A program made the position numbers and the translations under genes. The notes below the pieces were generated by a model that saw only the letters and a list, made by a program, of their open reading frames with translations, was not told where the DNA came from and ran no database searches. A stretch of DNA of 64,000 nt from Verrucomicrobiales bacterium (GTDB taxonomy: Bacteria > Verrucomicrobiota > Verrucomicrobiia > Limisphaerales > J093): the NCBI GenBank assembly GCA_015075445.1, contig JABTUJ010000027.1, positions 62,001 through 126,000 on the forward strand. Reading direction: 5' to 3'. Shown one piece after another: positions 7,294 through 15,760 of this stretch. The stretch's first letter is position 1. Each line of letters opens with the position of its first letter.

Positions 7294-9207
7294 TCACCGA
7301 GCGTTGCCGGCGGCGCCTGCGGACCGGGCTTTTTCCAGTTCGAAGGCGTCGCGGAGGTTCCCCTGGAGATCGAACATGCGGAAGCTCAGGCGATCGCCTT
7401 GGAGGGTGATCAGGACGTAGTGGTGACCGCGATGGTGTTTGGCGGCAAACCAGGTGCGCGTGGGGGCAGCATCCTCGAGGTTGCCTCCGGCCCCGCCGGT
7501 CTGGACGTACCGGACCCCGCGTTGAGCGTCCACTCGTCCTTGGGCTAAGGGCCAGGTCCGCTCGTAGGTGTGGAGGTGGCCGAAGAAGACCATGTCCACG
7601 CCATACTTCTCGTAGAGCGGTACCACGGCCCGGACCTTCAGGTCTCCGAGGTCCGAAGGTCCCCGCCAGGTATCCCCGTAATCGTCCTCGTCCGAACTGT
7701 AGGTCGGATGGTGATGGGCGGCGAACTTCCAGACGGCTTTCGAGGCCGCCAACCGTGCCTCGAGCCAGCGGTACTGCTCGCTGCCGGGGCCCAGGGGCCG
7801 GTTGCTGTCCAGCATAAAGAACTCGGCGTTCCCGTAGGTGAAGGCGTAGGTGTTCTCGGGGGCGGGCAGGACATGAAACCGGGTGAACCAGTGCAGGTCG
7901 GACTCCCCGTTCCCAGGCACCGGGAACACTGGCACGCGGCCAATCAGTTGGTTCATGCCCAGGAAGTACTCGAGGTTCCATTCCCATTTGTGGGCCTGCT
8001 GCCCTCCGTCCGTCATGTCCCCGACATGGAGCAGGAAGTGAGGGCGCTCCGCCCAGATCGCCTTGGCCAGCACGTCATTGATGTGCGGGCGTGCCTCCGT
8101 GTCACCGATCACAACGAAGCCGAACGGCGAGGCCGCTTCGACGGCGGTCTGAAAGGTCAAAGGCCCGGAGCGTATCTCGGCGCCGGCCGCGTCGCGGGCG
8201 GTGATCTCGTAGAAGTAGCTCGTCGCGGGTTCGAGGTCTGCCAACGTCACCTCGTGGAGCGCGGCCGGCTCCTGAAACGCCCGCTCGTTCTCGCAGGGGA
8301 GTTGCCGCCCGTAACGCACCACCGCGCGTGCCGGACGGTCCGTCTCCCAGACGATGCCGATGCTCGTGCCCGTCACGCCGCTCAGGGCCGGTCCCGCGGT
8401 GAAGTGGAACTGGTCGGCGTCAATGATCCCCAACTCGACCTGGCGACCCAGGGTCTCAAAGCGCTGCCGGATCGCGGCCGGGGACAGAACCTCATCGCTC
8501 ACTTGAACCTCACGGAGCAGGTTGCCCAGCGCCATGTAGGGTTCCCGGGCGAGATAGGCGGCCACCTCGATATCCGCGGTCTCCGACACCCGTAAGGGGC
8601 CGCGCGCGCGGTCGCTCTCGGCCTGGAGTTCACCATTGATATAGAGGCGGGCGACCTGACCATCGTAGGTCCCCACGATGTGACGCCAGTACTTCAGCCA
8701 GCCACGCGGCGAATCGGCTTGCAGTCGGACACTCCTCCCGCCTTGGCTGGTTTCGAGCGCGAACAGCGCTTGCCGGTCGAAATAGCCCAGCACCCAACCG
8801 GGAGACGCTGCCCCACGCGCATCCCGGAGAGTCGCCAGCGCACCCACCGGTTGATCCACATGATCCACAACCCAGAGTTCGACGGAGAAGCCCTGCGTCG
8901 GCACGCGGTCAGACGGCAACAACCGCACCACCCGTTCGGTGGGTTGCTGGCCGAAGAACCACAGGGGCGGAGACATGCGGTCGATGGCCTCGAACGGGGT
9001 CTGTGGGTACGGTGAACGGGGACCGGGATAGTGGGCGGCGCGTTCCGGCAACCGGTAGTCGGGCCAGAACAGCCACCGCCCCAACGCAGATTCGCCGGCC
9101 TGGCCGGGGAAGACCAGGAGGCCGAGACCCGCGCCCAAGCCTGCCAGCGATCGGAAGCTCCGCCGCCGGACCCGACGCCACACCGGATGACCCTCGCACA
9201 GCATCAT
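7294..9207 (-). CDS. LamG plus purple-acid-phosphatase-like metallophosphoesterase
   Basis: About 637 residues from the second of two tandem ATGs. The order is an N-terminal export signal, a LamG-like domain (about 60-250, with WRHIVGTYDG and ARLYINGE), an Ig/FN3-like domain of the purple acid phosphatase N-terminal type (about 275-365), and a metallophosphoesterase domain (about 370-610). Metal-site motifs are visible: VVIGDTEA, LLHVGDMTD, AAHHHPTY and FFGHLHTYERTW. The usual GNHE motif reads GNGE here, so one metal-coordinating or catalytic His is missing and activity may be altered. Expected role: extracytoplasmic phosphate-ester hydrolysis. It converges on the phosphodiesterase gene. Confidence 0.8.
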   Translation of the reverse strand: MMLCEGHPVWRRVRRRSFRSLAGLGAGLGLLVFPGQAGESALGRWLFWPDYRLPERAAHYPGPRSPYPQTPFEAIDRMSPPLWFFGQQPTERVVRLLPSDRVPTQGFSVELWVVDHVDQPVGALATLRDARGAASPGWVLGYFDRQALFALETSQGGRSVRLQADSPRGWLKYWRHIVGTYDGQVARLYINGELQAESDRARGPLRVSETADIEVAAYLAREPYMALGNLLREVQVSDEVLSPAAIRQRFETLGRQVELGIIDADQFHFTAGPALSGVTGTSIGIVWETDRPARAVVRYGRQLPCENERAFQEPAALHEVTLADLEPATSYFYEITARDAAGAEIRSGPLTFQTAVEAASPFGFVVIGDTEARPHINDVLAKAIWAERPHFLLHVGDMTDGGQQAHKWEWNLEYFLGMNQLIGRVPVFPVPGNGESDLHWFTRFHVLPAPENTYAFTYGNAEFFMLDSNRPLGPGSEQYRWLEARLAASKAVWKFAAHHHPTYSSDEDDYGDTWRGPSDLGDLKVRAVVPLYEKYGVDMVFFGHLHTYERTWPLAQGRVDAQRGVRYVQTGGAGGNLEDAAPTRTWFAAKHHRGHHYVLITLQGDRLSFRMFDLQGNLRDAFELEKARSAGAAGNAR

Positions 9208-9518
9208 GGGGTTATTGGAACATCGCGGGGCGGGCTGGCGAATGACGTTTAGGTGAACTTCGCCGCGGCCCCGAACCGCACCGCAGCGCACTTGACCCCA
9301 GCCCGCTGCGCGCGTCTCGCTTCCGCGCCGGGAAACCAGTCCGAACGTCCTCGGCGATGGGCGGTTGCGTCGTCACCGGACTGCCGCGCGATCTTGACAC
9401 TAAACCCCTCGCCCAACGGGTCGTGGCTCCGGTAGATCTAAGGGCGTGCCTCGAGTAATGCCGAGAGGTCTGCCGAGGGGATGAAGGGAGCGGGCTGGGG
9501 CAGGCGGCGCCTTCACTG
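9208..9518. other. Divergent intergenic region
   Basis: It lies between the minus-strand phosphoesterase and the plus-strand TIGR02597 gene. A TTGACA-like hexamer occurs near 9395, but I cannot assign a matching -10. No gene is seen. Confidence 0.35.
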
Positions 9519-10640
9519 GTGAGGCTCGGAGGCGACACCCTTAGCCGGAAAACGACTTTGAAATTCAATCGACCTCGCTCCGTCACTCCCCTCCTGTCCG
9601 CCGCCGGTCTGGTGGCGACCACCGCTTCACTCCTCACTCCCAGCGGCCAGGCCGCTGTCGTATCGGAACCCGTGACTGCCAGTAAAGTGACCGTCACCAC
9701 GGGCGCCACGTTTGTCGCCCCGGCGGCCCGCAACGCTCCCGCGTATCGGGGACAGGTTGCCAGTGTGGCCGGGGACACCTTGATCCTGGCAGGTTCCCCT
9801 GGCTGGACCGCGAACCAGTTCGCCCCGGTGAATCTCAACGGCACGGAATTCTACCAATACCTTGTCATTCTCCGCCACGATCGGTCCGCCGAGGGCCCGG
9901 GCAATCAGGGCGACTGGTGGCTGGTGGACAGCAACGGCACCGGCACGCTCACGGTGGAACCGAGCGGGGGGCCCTTCGGCACCACCGCCTCCCGTCTCGG
10001 GGCAGGCGACACCGTCGAGGTGATCAAGCTCCCGTCCATCAAGGACCTCTTCGGCACCGCGTCCACGCTGCGGATCAACGCGGACACCGACTTTGACGAT
10101 ACGACGGGCGACTATCTCCGCATCGTGAGCGGGACCAGTTTTGGCAGCTCGATCATGTACCACGACGGCTCGGTGGTAAGCCCGGCGGGCTGGTATTTCG
10201 ATTTCGCCGAGGTCGGCGACGGCGCGCAGGTGACGCTGTACCCGGACCAGGCCATCATGGTGTTCCATCAGGGCGCCGCCACCGACCTGCATAGCAGCGG
10301 CCCACTGCAGAGCTTCGCGCTGACCCATTACCTGGTGGCCGGGGCCAACGCCCTGGCGACGGGCTTTGGCAAGGACGCCCTGCTCACCGCTTCGGGCCTG
10401 CAGGCGGCCGGCTTCCTCGACACCGACTTCGACGACACCACGGAGGACTATATCCGGCTGGTGAACGGCACCAGCTTCGGTAGTTCGATCATGTACCACA
10501 ACGGCACCGTGAATCCGCCGGCTGGTTGGTACCTCGACTTCGGCCTCGATGCCACCGCCGCCCTTCCGGCCACGGCAGGCTTCATCCTGTTTGCGGACGG
10601 TGCCATGACCTGGCGCCAGCCTCCTCCCTTTGTTCCCTGA
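9519..10640 (+). CDS. TIGR02597-type secreted protein
   Basis: A 373-residue exported protein that resembles the verrucomicrobial paralogous family TIGR02597 (N-terminal signal, then SEPVTASKVTV and a GDTLILAGSPGW-type beta domain). It contains an internal repeat: TDFDDTTGDYLRIVSGTSFG near residue 189 recurs as TDFDDTTEDYIRLVNGTSFG near residue 305, each followed by SSIMYH and PAGWY-DF. The start is uncertain: GTG at 9519 or TTG at 9558, the latter giving a shorter signal peptide. It heads three plus-strand secreted-protein genes. Molecular function is unknown. Confidence 0.7.
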   Translation: MRLGGDTLSRKTTLKFNRPRSVTPLLSAAGLVATTASLLTPSGQAAVVSEPVTASKVTVTTGATFVAPAARNAPAYRGQVASVAGDTLILAGSPGWTANQFAPVNLNGTEFYQYLVILRHDRSAEGPGNQGDWWLVDSNGTGTLTVEPSGGPFGTTASRLGAGDTVEVIKLPSIKDLFGTASTLRINADTDFDDTTGDYLRIVSGTSFGSSIMYHDGSVVSPAGWYFDFAEVGDGAQVTLYPDQAIMVFHQGAATDLHSSGPLQSFALTHYLVAGANALATGFGKDALLTASGLQAAGFLDTDFDDTTEDYIRLVNGTSFGSSIMYHNGTVNPPAGWYLDFGLDATAALPATAGFILFADGAMTWRQPPPFVP

Positions 10641-10724
10641 TCTCACCGCACACCGTTCCACGATCCTCGTATGAAATCCCCCATGTTGGAAAACCCCTAC
10701 GCCAAGCCTCACGCCCCACGAACC

Positions 10725-11423
10725 ATGAAGACTACCACGCACGCGGCTCGCACCCTCCTCGCGGTTGCCTCCCTGGCCACCGCCACCCACTGTCAGGCCC
10801 AGATCGCCTTTGGCCTGGACATCAAGAGCTCAAACAACGCCAGCGGCTCACCGCTCGCCGACAAACTGTACAACGTCAGCAGCCTCGGCACGGATGCGGC
10901 CAACCGCCTGCCCGGCGGCACCTCGTTCTGGATCGTCATCGATGGCGGCAACAATGGCGTCAACTTCCTGACCGCGCTGCCCGGGACGACGTTCAACATC
11001 GATTCGCTGCTGCAATCCGACGATGTCCTGTTCCAGACCACCCTGGTCTCACCCGGCAGGATCTCCCGCGCGATCACGGGTATTCCCTATGACTTGCGCC
11101 TGAGTTCGGACCCGGCGGAATCCGGGTACGCGTGGAGCAAGCCGGTGTATGGTCTGCTCTTCAATGAGTCCAATGTGGACAGCGATCGCCCCGGGTCGCC
11201 GGGATTCGATCCCGCCTTCGATGGCGCCACGTTCGGTGTCATCAGCTTCGGTTCCAAGCAGATTCCTGAGTTTGGCAACGCGCTGGCCGTCGTCCAGGAA
11301 CCGCTTTACGCCGACTCGTACAGTTTCCAGCCCATACCCGAGCCCGCGACGACCGCGTGGGTGGCTGGCAGCCTCCTGGGCCTGGGGGTGGCGCTCCGGC
11401 GCCTCCGGCAGAACCGCCGCTGA
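10725..11423 (+). CDS. PEP-CTERM secreted protein
   Basis: 232 residues from the ATG that opens MKTTTHAARTLLAVA, which gives a standard signal peptide ending near TATHCQAQ. The body begins FGLDIK and is homologous to the N-terminal domain of the protein at 15761-17368 (shared FG-D, FWIVID/WFVIDV, DDVL and PEFGNA/PELGNA blocks). The C-terminus is a PEP-CTERM sorting signal: PEPATTAW, then a hydrophobic helix and RRLRQNRR. Such proteins are cleaved and anchored or released by exosortase, and are usually linked to exopolysaccharide. An in-frame upstream ATG at 10671 is less likely. The next gene follows after 37 bp. Confidence 0.8.
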   Translation: MKTTTHAARTLLAVASLATATHCQAQIAFGLDIKSSNNASGSPLADKLYNVSSLGTDAANRLPGGTSFWIVIDGGNNGVNFLTALPGTTFNIDSLLQSDDVLFQTTLVSPGRISRAITGIPYDLRLSSDPAESGYAWSKPVYGLLFNESNVDSDRPGSPGFDPAFDGATFGVISFGSKQIPEFGNALAVVQEPLYADSYSFQPIPEPATTAWVAGSLLGLGVALRRLRQNRR

Positions 11424-11460
11424 AATGGGCTGCGAAACCGCTCCAACAGCTTCAAGCACC

Positions 11461-13080
11461 ATGAAAAGACCACTGGGAATCCTGCTCACGGCGTTGCTGT
11501 TCAGCGCCCTTCCGGGTCGGGCGGCGACCATCACCGTCCCGGCCGGGGGCCTGACCGGAACGGTCAACTGGACCGCCAATAACGAATACCTGCTCGACGG
11601 GTGGGTGTACGTCCTGGACGGCGCGGTCCTCAACATCGAGGCGGGCACCGTCATCCGGGGCAAGGAAGCCGCCGCCCAACCCAACTACGGCGCCCTGTTC
11701 ATCTGCCGCGGCGGCAAGATCAATGCGGTCGGTTCGCCAGCCAATCCCATCATCTTCACGGCTGAGAGCGATGACATCGCCGATCCCTTCGACATTCCGC
11801 TGGCCGACGAAGGCGGCAGCGGCCGCGGCCTCTGGGGCGGAGTCATCATGCTCGGCAAGGGCCGCATCAATCGCGCCGACGCCGAGGCGTCGGGCGCCGG
11901 CACCAATCCCGACGGCAGCGCTTTCCAGCTCTACGAGGGCCTGGGGGACAGCGTGGTCGGCGGCAACAACGTCCACCGCTTCGGGGGCAACGACGACACC
12001 GACAATTCCGGCGCCCTCCGCTTCGTTTCCATCCGCTATTCCGGCAAGGTCATGGAATCCAACAAAGAGATCAACGGCCTCTCGATGGCCGGCGTCGGCC
12101 GCAGTACCACCATCGAGTTCGTCGAGGTGTATGCCAACGCCGACGACGGCTTCGAGTGGTGGGGCGGCGCGGTCAACAGCCGTTACCTGGTCTCCGCGTT
12201 CAACAGCGACGAGTGCTTCGACATGGACCAGGGTCACCTCGGCAAGCACCAGTTCTGGTTCGGCCTTCAGGCCCTCAGCGCCGACGAAGGCCTCGAACTC
12301 AACGGCCAGCCCTCGGGGGGGGCGAACGTCAACACCGCAGGTTTGCAGCCCTTCGGCCGGCACGAAATCTACAACGTGACGCTGATCGGCGAGGGGCCGG
12401 GGGCCACCAGCGGCAGCGATGTGATGAACACGCGCAGCGAGTACTACGGCAGCATCCACAACTCAGTGTTCACGCAGTTCCAGGGACGGCGGGTGACGGA
12501 AAGCGTAGCCAACAACTATGGGTACGTGGCCCACAACCTGTTCTTCGACATCTACGGGGCGGGGGCCAGTGGTGACACCTATGGCGACACCAACTCGCCG
12601 GCGGCGCTCAATCCGGTCGCGGATCCGCTCTTGCGGGGCATCAGCCGCGCCCAAGATGGCCAGCTCGATCCGCGGCCGGGCACCGGCAGCCCGGTATTCT
12701 CGGGTTGGCGCACGCCCCCGGTGAACAGTTGGTTCGAGCCGACGGCCTTCAAGGGTGCGTTCGACCGGGAACTCTGGTGTGCCGACTGGACCGCCCTGTC
12801 CGACAACCAGCACCTTGTGAACGTCTCCGCCACCACCAAGTGCGCGCTGCCGGCGGCCCAGCCTCAGGTGGTCATCAACTCGTCGGGCACCCAGGCCACC
12901 CTCACCTGGCAAGCCGTGTCCGGCGCGCAATACCAAGTGCAGACCTCCTCCGACCTCGTCACTTGGGTGAACGAAGGCGCGGCCCAGCTCGCCGGCGGGG
13001 AGGGGACCACAACGCTGACCCATGCCAGTGTGCTGGGCGGCAGCGGGACGGACAAACACTTCCGCGTGATCGGACGCTAG
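11461..13080 (+). CDS. Secreted right-handed beta-helix-like protein
   Basis: 539 residues with a signal peptide (MKRPLGILLTALLFSALPGRA). The body has the pattern seen in large exported verrucomicrobial and bacteroidete proteins: VLNIEAGTVIRG, LFICRGGKI, SPANPIIFTAESDD, GLWGGVIMLGKG and SIRYSGKV, consistent with a beta-helix or beta-solenoid. The C-terminal 60 residues form the recurrent module YQVQTSSDLVTWVNEG...KHFRVIGR found in several proteins of this window. No active-site signature is recognised. It closes a three-gene run and is followed by a long hairpin. Confidence 0.75.
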   Translation: MKRPLGILLTALLFSALPGRAATITVPAGGLTGTVNWTANNEYLLDGWVYVLDGAVLNIEAGTVIRGKEAAAQPNYGALFICRGGKINAVGSPANPIIFTAESDDIADPFDIPLADEGGSGRGLWGGVIMLGKGRINRADAEASGAGTNPDGSAFQLYEGLGDSVVGGNNVHRFGGNDDTDNSGALRFVSIRYSGKVMESNKEINGLSMAGVGRSTTIEFVEVYANADDGFEWWGGAVNSRYLVSAFNSDECFDMDQGHLGKHQFWFGLQALSADEGLELNGQPSGGANVNTAGLQPFGRHEIYNVTLIGEGPGATSGSDVMNTRSEYYGSIHNSVFTQFQGRRVTESVANNYGYVAHNLFFDIYGAGASGDTYGDTNSPAALNPVADPLLRGISRAQDGQLDPRPGTGSPVFSGWRTPPVNSWFEPTAFKGAFDRELWCADWTALSDNQHLVNVSATTKCALPAAQPQVVINSSGTQATLTWQAVSGAQYQVQTSSDLVTWVNEGAAQLAGGEGTTTLTHASVLGGSGTDKHFRVIGR

Positions 13081-13116
13081 GCCGGTCCGCCGGATGCCGT
13101 CACGGATGAAACACAG

Positions 13117-13146
13117 GTGGGGGGAGAATCTGGATTCTCCCCCCAC
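13117..13146 (+). terminator. Perfect 14-bp hairpin after the beta-helix gene
   Basis: GTGGGGGGAGAATC pairs perfectly with GATTCTCCCCCCAC across a 2-nt gap, 36 bp after the stop. It lacks a clear T tract, so termination is likely but not certain. It ends 17 bp before the target duplication of the insertion sequence. Confidence 0.65.
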
Positions 13147-13163
13147 TTCGTCTCCGGCACAGC

Positions 13164-13172
13164 TTTTCCCTT
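13164..13172. repeat. Left 9-bp target-site duplication
   Basis: TTTTCCCTT directly abuts the left terminal inverted repeat and is repeated exactly at 15729-15737 next to the right one. Confidence 0.9.
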
Positions 13173-13190
13173 CAGCAGTTCTCATTTTGG
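13173..13190. repeat. Left terminal inverted repeat of the IS
   Basis: 18 bp, perfectly complementary to 15711-15728. Similarity continues weakly inward. Confidence 0.9.
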
Positions 13191-13407
13191 CATGAACGGC
13201 TCAGCACGCCGGGGTTGGGAAGGCAACTGGGCGAGGGCGAGGGCGAGGGGCGATGGTGTTGGCAGGGCTACCGCGGCGTACGGCGCAACCGGAGTCGCGG
13301 CTGGAAGCCTGGGGGGATCGGTCCGGCGGCCTCGGGGAGGTTCTTGGGACCCTCCCTGCCCCCGATCGCCGGGTGTGGGCACACCTCGCCTGGGCGGGCC
13401 GGTTGGC

Positions 13408-14721
13408 TCAGGTTGGCTTGGCGTAGGGGCCGATCTCCAGTCCGCGCATCATGAACCGCAGGAGGGCCTGCCAACTGGGGAAGTGCAGGTAGCGGGTGAG
13501 GGCTCGCAGATCGTCGAAGAAGGTCTGGCGCGAGGGCAGCGTGGCCCGGATGAGGCGGTAGTGCTCGTCGGTGAAACCCAGGACGGTGTGGAAGAGGAAG
13601 GCCAGGAGGTTCAAGGCCAGCAGGAAGGCGGCGAGGTGTTTGTGGCCGTGACCGAAGTTGTGCTCCAGATGATAGCCCTTGGTCTTGAGGGTGTTGTTGT
13701 TCTCGTTCTCGATCTTCCAACGGGCGCGGCCCGAGGCGACGACGGCTGCCACGTTCGACTCGCTCAGCGGCCAGTCGGTGATCCAGGCGTTATGGTAGAG
13801 GACCTGACCCTGCGGATCGGTCACGGTGAGTTCACACCAGTTGACGCGCAGGGCGTCCTCCCCGTCGGCCAGCGGGACCCGGTTGGCCCAGCGGTAGGTG
13901 TAAGTGTGCCACTGGCCGCCGACCTTGACGCGGAGGCAGAGGGTTCCCAGCTCCGGCCTCTGGAGCAGGTTCACCCAGCGGTAGAGGGTGGTATGGGAGT
14001 CGGGCTGGCAGGTGAAGATAAAGTGGAAGCCGTGGAGGAGGGCGCGCCGGCAGAAGGGTTGGTGGGCGTAGAGATCGTCGCCCAAGAGAGTGACGGGGCC
14101 CTGGCCATAGCGGGCGGCGTTCTGCTCCAGCCAGCGTTTGGCCGCGGCCAACTCGCAATCCTGCTTGGTGTGGCCGTCCTGCGGGGTGATGAACTCAGGC
14201 CGCAAGGCAATGACCTCCGCGCGCCCCGGGGCGACGAGGACCGGGGTCAGGGCGCTGTGATAGAAGGTGGTCTGGCCGTTGGCGTGCTGGAGCGAGGAAC
14301 AACACGGGCAGTGGATCTTCTGGGAGCTGTAGTACCACGTGCCGTCCAGCGCCAGGAGGGTGGAGTCGTGGAACCCCCGGAAGTGCCGGAGAAGGCCCTG
14401 CTCGCCGAGCGCCTCGTAGATCTGGTCGTAGACCGGGAAGAGCGCGGCCGGCGACACGGGATCGAGCATGCCGCGGATCTGGTTGTCGGAGGGGAAGCTC
14501 TGGATGCCAAAGAGACTCAGGGCGTTGTTGACCCCCCGGGCCCGCTGCATCGCTTTCTGGTGGGCCAGAAAGGAGGGCGATTGGGTGAAGAAGACGGCGA
14601 AGGCGGCCAGGCCGAAGTCCGCCATCGCATAGGAGCGGTTGCGGCCCCTGCGCCGGTCCGTCAACCCGGCCAGGGTGCGCCGCAAGCCGTCCACCAGGGT
14701 GGCGAAAGCCAGGCGGCTCAT
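13408..14721 (-). CDS. DDE transposase of the insertion sequence
   Basis: 437 residues. The likely catalytic triad is visible: Asp126 (LALDGTWYY), Asp215 or 216 (LLGDDLYAH) and Glu338 (RWKIENENNN), the last inside an R-x3-E signature of IS4-like enzymes. A possible zinc cluster HCPCC occurs at residues 137-141. Its ATG overlaps the TGA of the DUF4338 gene (ATGA), so the two are translationally coupled with the DruA-type protein first. There is no internal stop or frameshift. It should catalyse excision and insertion at the 18-bp ends and produce the 9-bp duplication seen here. Confidence 0.85.
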   Translation of the reverse strand: MSRLAFATLVDGLRRTLAGLTDRRRGRNRSYAMADFGLAAFAVFFTQSPSFLAHQKAMQRARGVNNALSLFGIQSFPSDNQIRGMLDPVSPAALFPVYDQIYEALGEQGLLRHFRGFHDSTLLALDGTWYYSSQKIHCPCCSSLQHANGQTTFYHSALTPVLVAPGRAEVIALRPEFITPQDGHTKQDCELAAAKRWLEQNAARYGQGPVTLLGDDLYAHQPFCRRALLHGFHFIFTCQPDSHTTLYRWVNLLQRPELGTLCLRVKVGGQWHTYTYRWANRVPLADGEDALRVNWCELTVTDPQGQVLYHNAWITDWPLSESNVAAVVASGRARWKIENENNNTLKTKGYHLEHNFGHGHKHLAAFLLALNLLAFLFHTVLGFTDEHYRLIRATLPSRQTFFDDLRALTRYLHFPSWQALLRFMMRGLEIGPYAKPT

Positions 14722-15587
14722 GCGCCGAGGCGCTCCCGGAAGTCCGCGCCGAGCGGGCACAGCCAGACCTCCTTGATCGGGCGCTGGGGGGCGGCCCCGT
14801 TGCGACCGCGGCCGGTGGTGGCGCCGACCCGGATCCAGCCGGCGGCCTGGTAACTGGTGCCGGCAAAGCGTTCGGGCTCGACGAAGGTTTCCACCAGGTG
14901 GATCGGATGCCCGTAGCGCGCCTGCCAGTCGGCGCTCAGGCGGCGGGTCAGGCAGCCCAGCAGGTGGCTGGCCAGATGCGGCACCCGCACCCCGCGCAGG
15001 ATCAGGAAGCGGGTGTTGTTGGTGATCAGCCCCAGGTGGCGGCGCCGGGCGGGCGGGCTCCAGCCGATGAACCCGTCGCGGGCCTGGCACTGCCAGGCGG
15101 CTGAACCAAACAGCGCGCACGCCAGCGGGCGATCCTGGCGATCGCGCACCAGGTACTGGAGGTTCTCGCCCACACAGTTGCGGTGACCCAGGTAATGGTG
15201 CTCCTGGAGCAGGGCCCCGAACTCCCGGGCCTCCGCCGTGCCCGGAGCGACCCGCCTCAGGTGCAGCGGGTGCAAGCTGGCCAGGGAGGCCTGGATCCCC
15301 ACCGCCGCCCCCGCCGGCGCGAGGGCCCGATGGTTGCGGCGGCCGTTGACCGAGGGGCCCTGGCGGGGGGGCAACGTGATCCAGCCGCGGGCTTCCAGTT
15401 TGAGCAGCAGCGAGCGGGCGGCCATGTCCTTGAGCTGCCCCACCCCGTTGCGCCACCCCCACCGGGCACAGAGTTCGCGCGCCAGGCGGGTCCGGTGCCA
15501 GGTGGGATGGGCGGCCCGCCAGGCCCGAATCTGGGCCAGGTCCTCCGCACTCAGGGTGCGGCCCTGCACGATCCACTCGCTCGCCAT
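14718..15587 (-). CDS. DUF4338 (DruA-type) protein within the insertion sequence
   Basis: 289 residues. Residues 1-70 look like a helical nucleic-acid-binding region. The C-terminal two thirds carry the DUF4338 core: HHYLGHRNCVGENLQYLV, RDGFIGW, LITNNTRFLIL, LASHLLG, DWQARYGHP, LVETFVEPERFAGTSYQAAGW and VGATTGRGR. This is the family of DruA from the Druantia phage-defence system. Here no other Druantia gene is present. Instead the gene lies inside a transposon with intact ends and is coupled to the transposase, so an accessory role in transposition or target choice is more likely than defence. That role is inference; the family assignment rests on motif recognition alone. Confidence 0.8.
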   Translation of the reverse strand: MASEWIVQGRTLSAEDLAQIRAWRAAHPTWHRTRLARELCARWGWRNGVGQLKDMAARSLLLKLEARGWITLPPRQGPSVNGRRNHRALAPAGAAVGIQASLASLHPLHLRRVAPGTAEAREFGALLQEHHYLGHRNCVGENLQYLVRDRQDRPLACALFGSAAWQCQARDGFIGWSPPARRRHLGLITNNTRFLILRGVRVPHLASHLLGCLTRRLSADWQARYGHPIHLVETFVEPERFAGTSYQAAGWIRVGATTGRGRNGAAPQRPIKEVWLCPLGADFRERLGA

Positions 15588-15710
15588 CCGCGGGAGGTAT
15601 AGCGAGAAGGGGAAGGTGAGTCCCGCAAAAAGTGCAAAAATCTTTCAGGCCCTGCCGCCGGAAGTCTCCGTCACCCCCGCCGCCGCCTTGTCGGTCTCAG
15701 CCCTCAGCTC

Positions 15711-15728
15711 CCAAAATGAGAACTGCTG
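15711..15728. repeat. Right terminal inverted repeat of the IS
   Basis: CCAAAATGAGAACTGCTG is the exact reverse complement of 13173-13190. It contains an in-frame ATG (15716) that could serve as an alternative start for the downstream gene. Confidence 0.9.
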
Positions 15729-15737
15729 TTTTCCCTT
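15729..15737. repeat. Right 9-bp target-site duplication
   Basis: TTTTCCCTT, identical to 13164-13172. It lies 23 bp before the start codon of the Ig-domain gene. Confidence 0.9.
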
Positions 15738-15760
15738 TGTCTGCAGTTGCTCTCTTGACC

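Larger units (their letters stand above)
13173..15728 (-). mobile_element. Complete insertion sequence with DDE transposase and DruA-type gene
   Basis: The 2,556-bp element is bounded by perfect 18-bp terminal inverted repeats (CAGCAGTTCTCATTTTGG at 13173-13190 and its complement at 15711-15728) and by perfect 9-bp direct repeats outside them. It encodes, in one minus-strand operon, a DUF4338 (DruA-type) protein followed by a DDE transposase with an ATGA overlap. Both frames are intact, so the element may still be active. I cannot name the IS family: the transposase has IS4-like DDE architecture, but the DruA partner is not part of standard IS4 elements I know. The element sits 32 bp upstream of the start codon of the Ig-domain gene at 15761. 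The 217 bp between the left end and the transposase stop carry no gene. Confidence 0.9.

Noticed and set aside
9385..9430. Sigma-70 promoter near TTGACAC
   Set aside because: No acceptable -10 at proper spacing; chance match cannot be excluded.
13117..14853. 578-codon plus-strand open frame inside the insertion sequence
   Set aside because: It spans the complement of the transposase and the IS end; the transposase on the minus strand has catalytic motifs and a coupled partner.
14718..15587. A Druantia defence system
   Set aside because: Only the DruA-type gene is present. No DruE-like helicase or other Druantia genes occur nearby, and the gene is inside a transposon.
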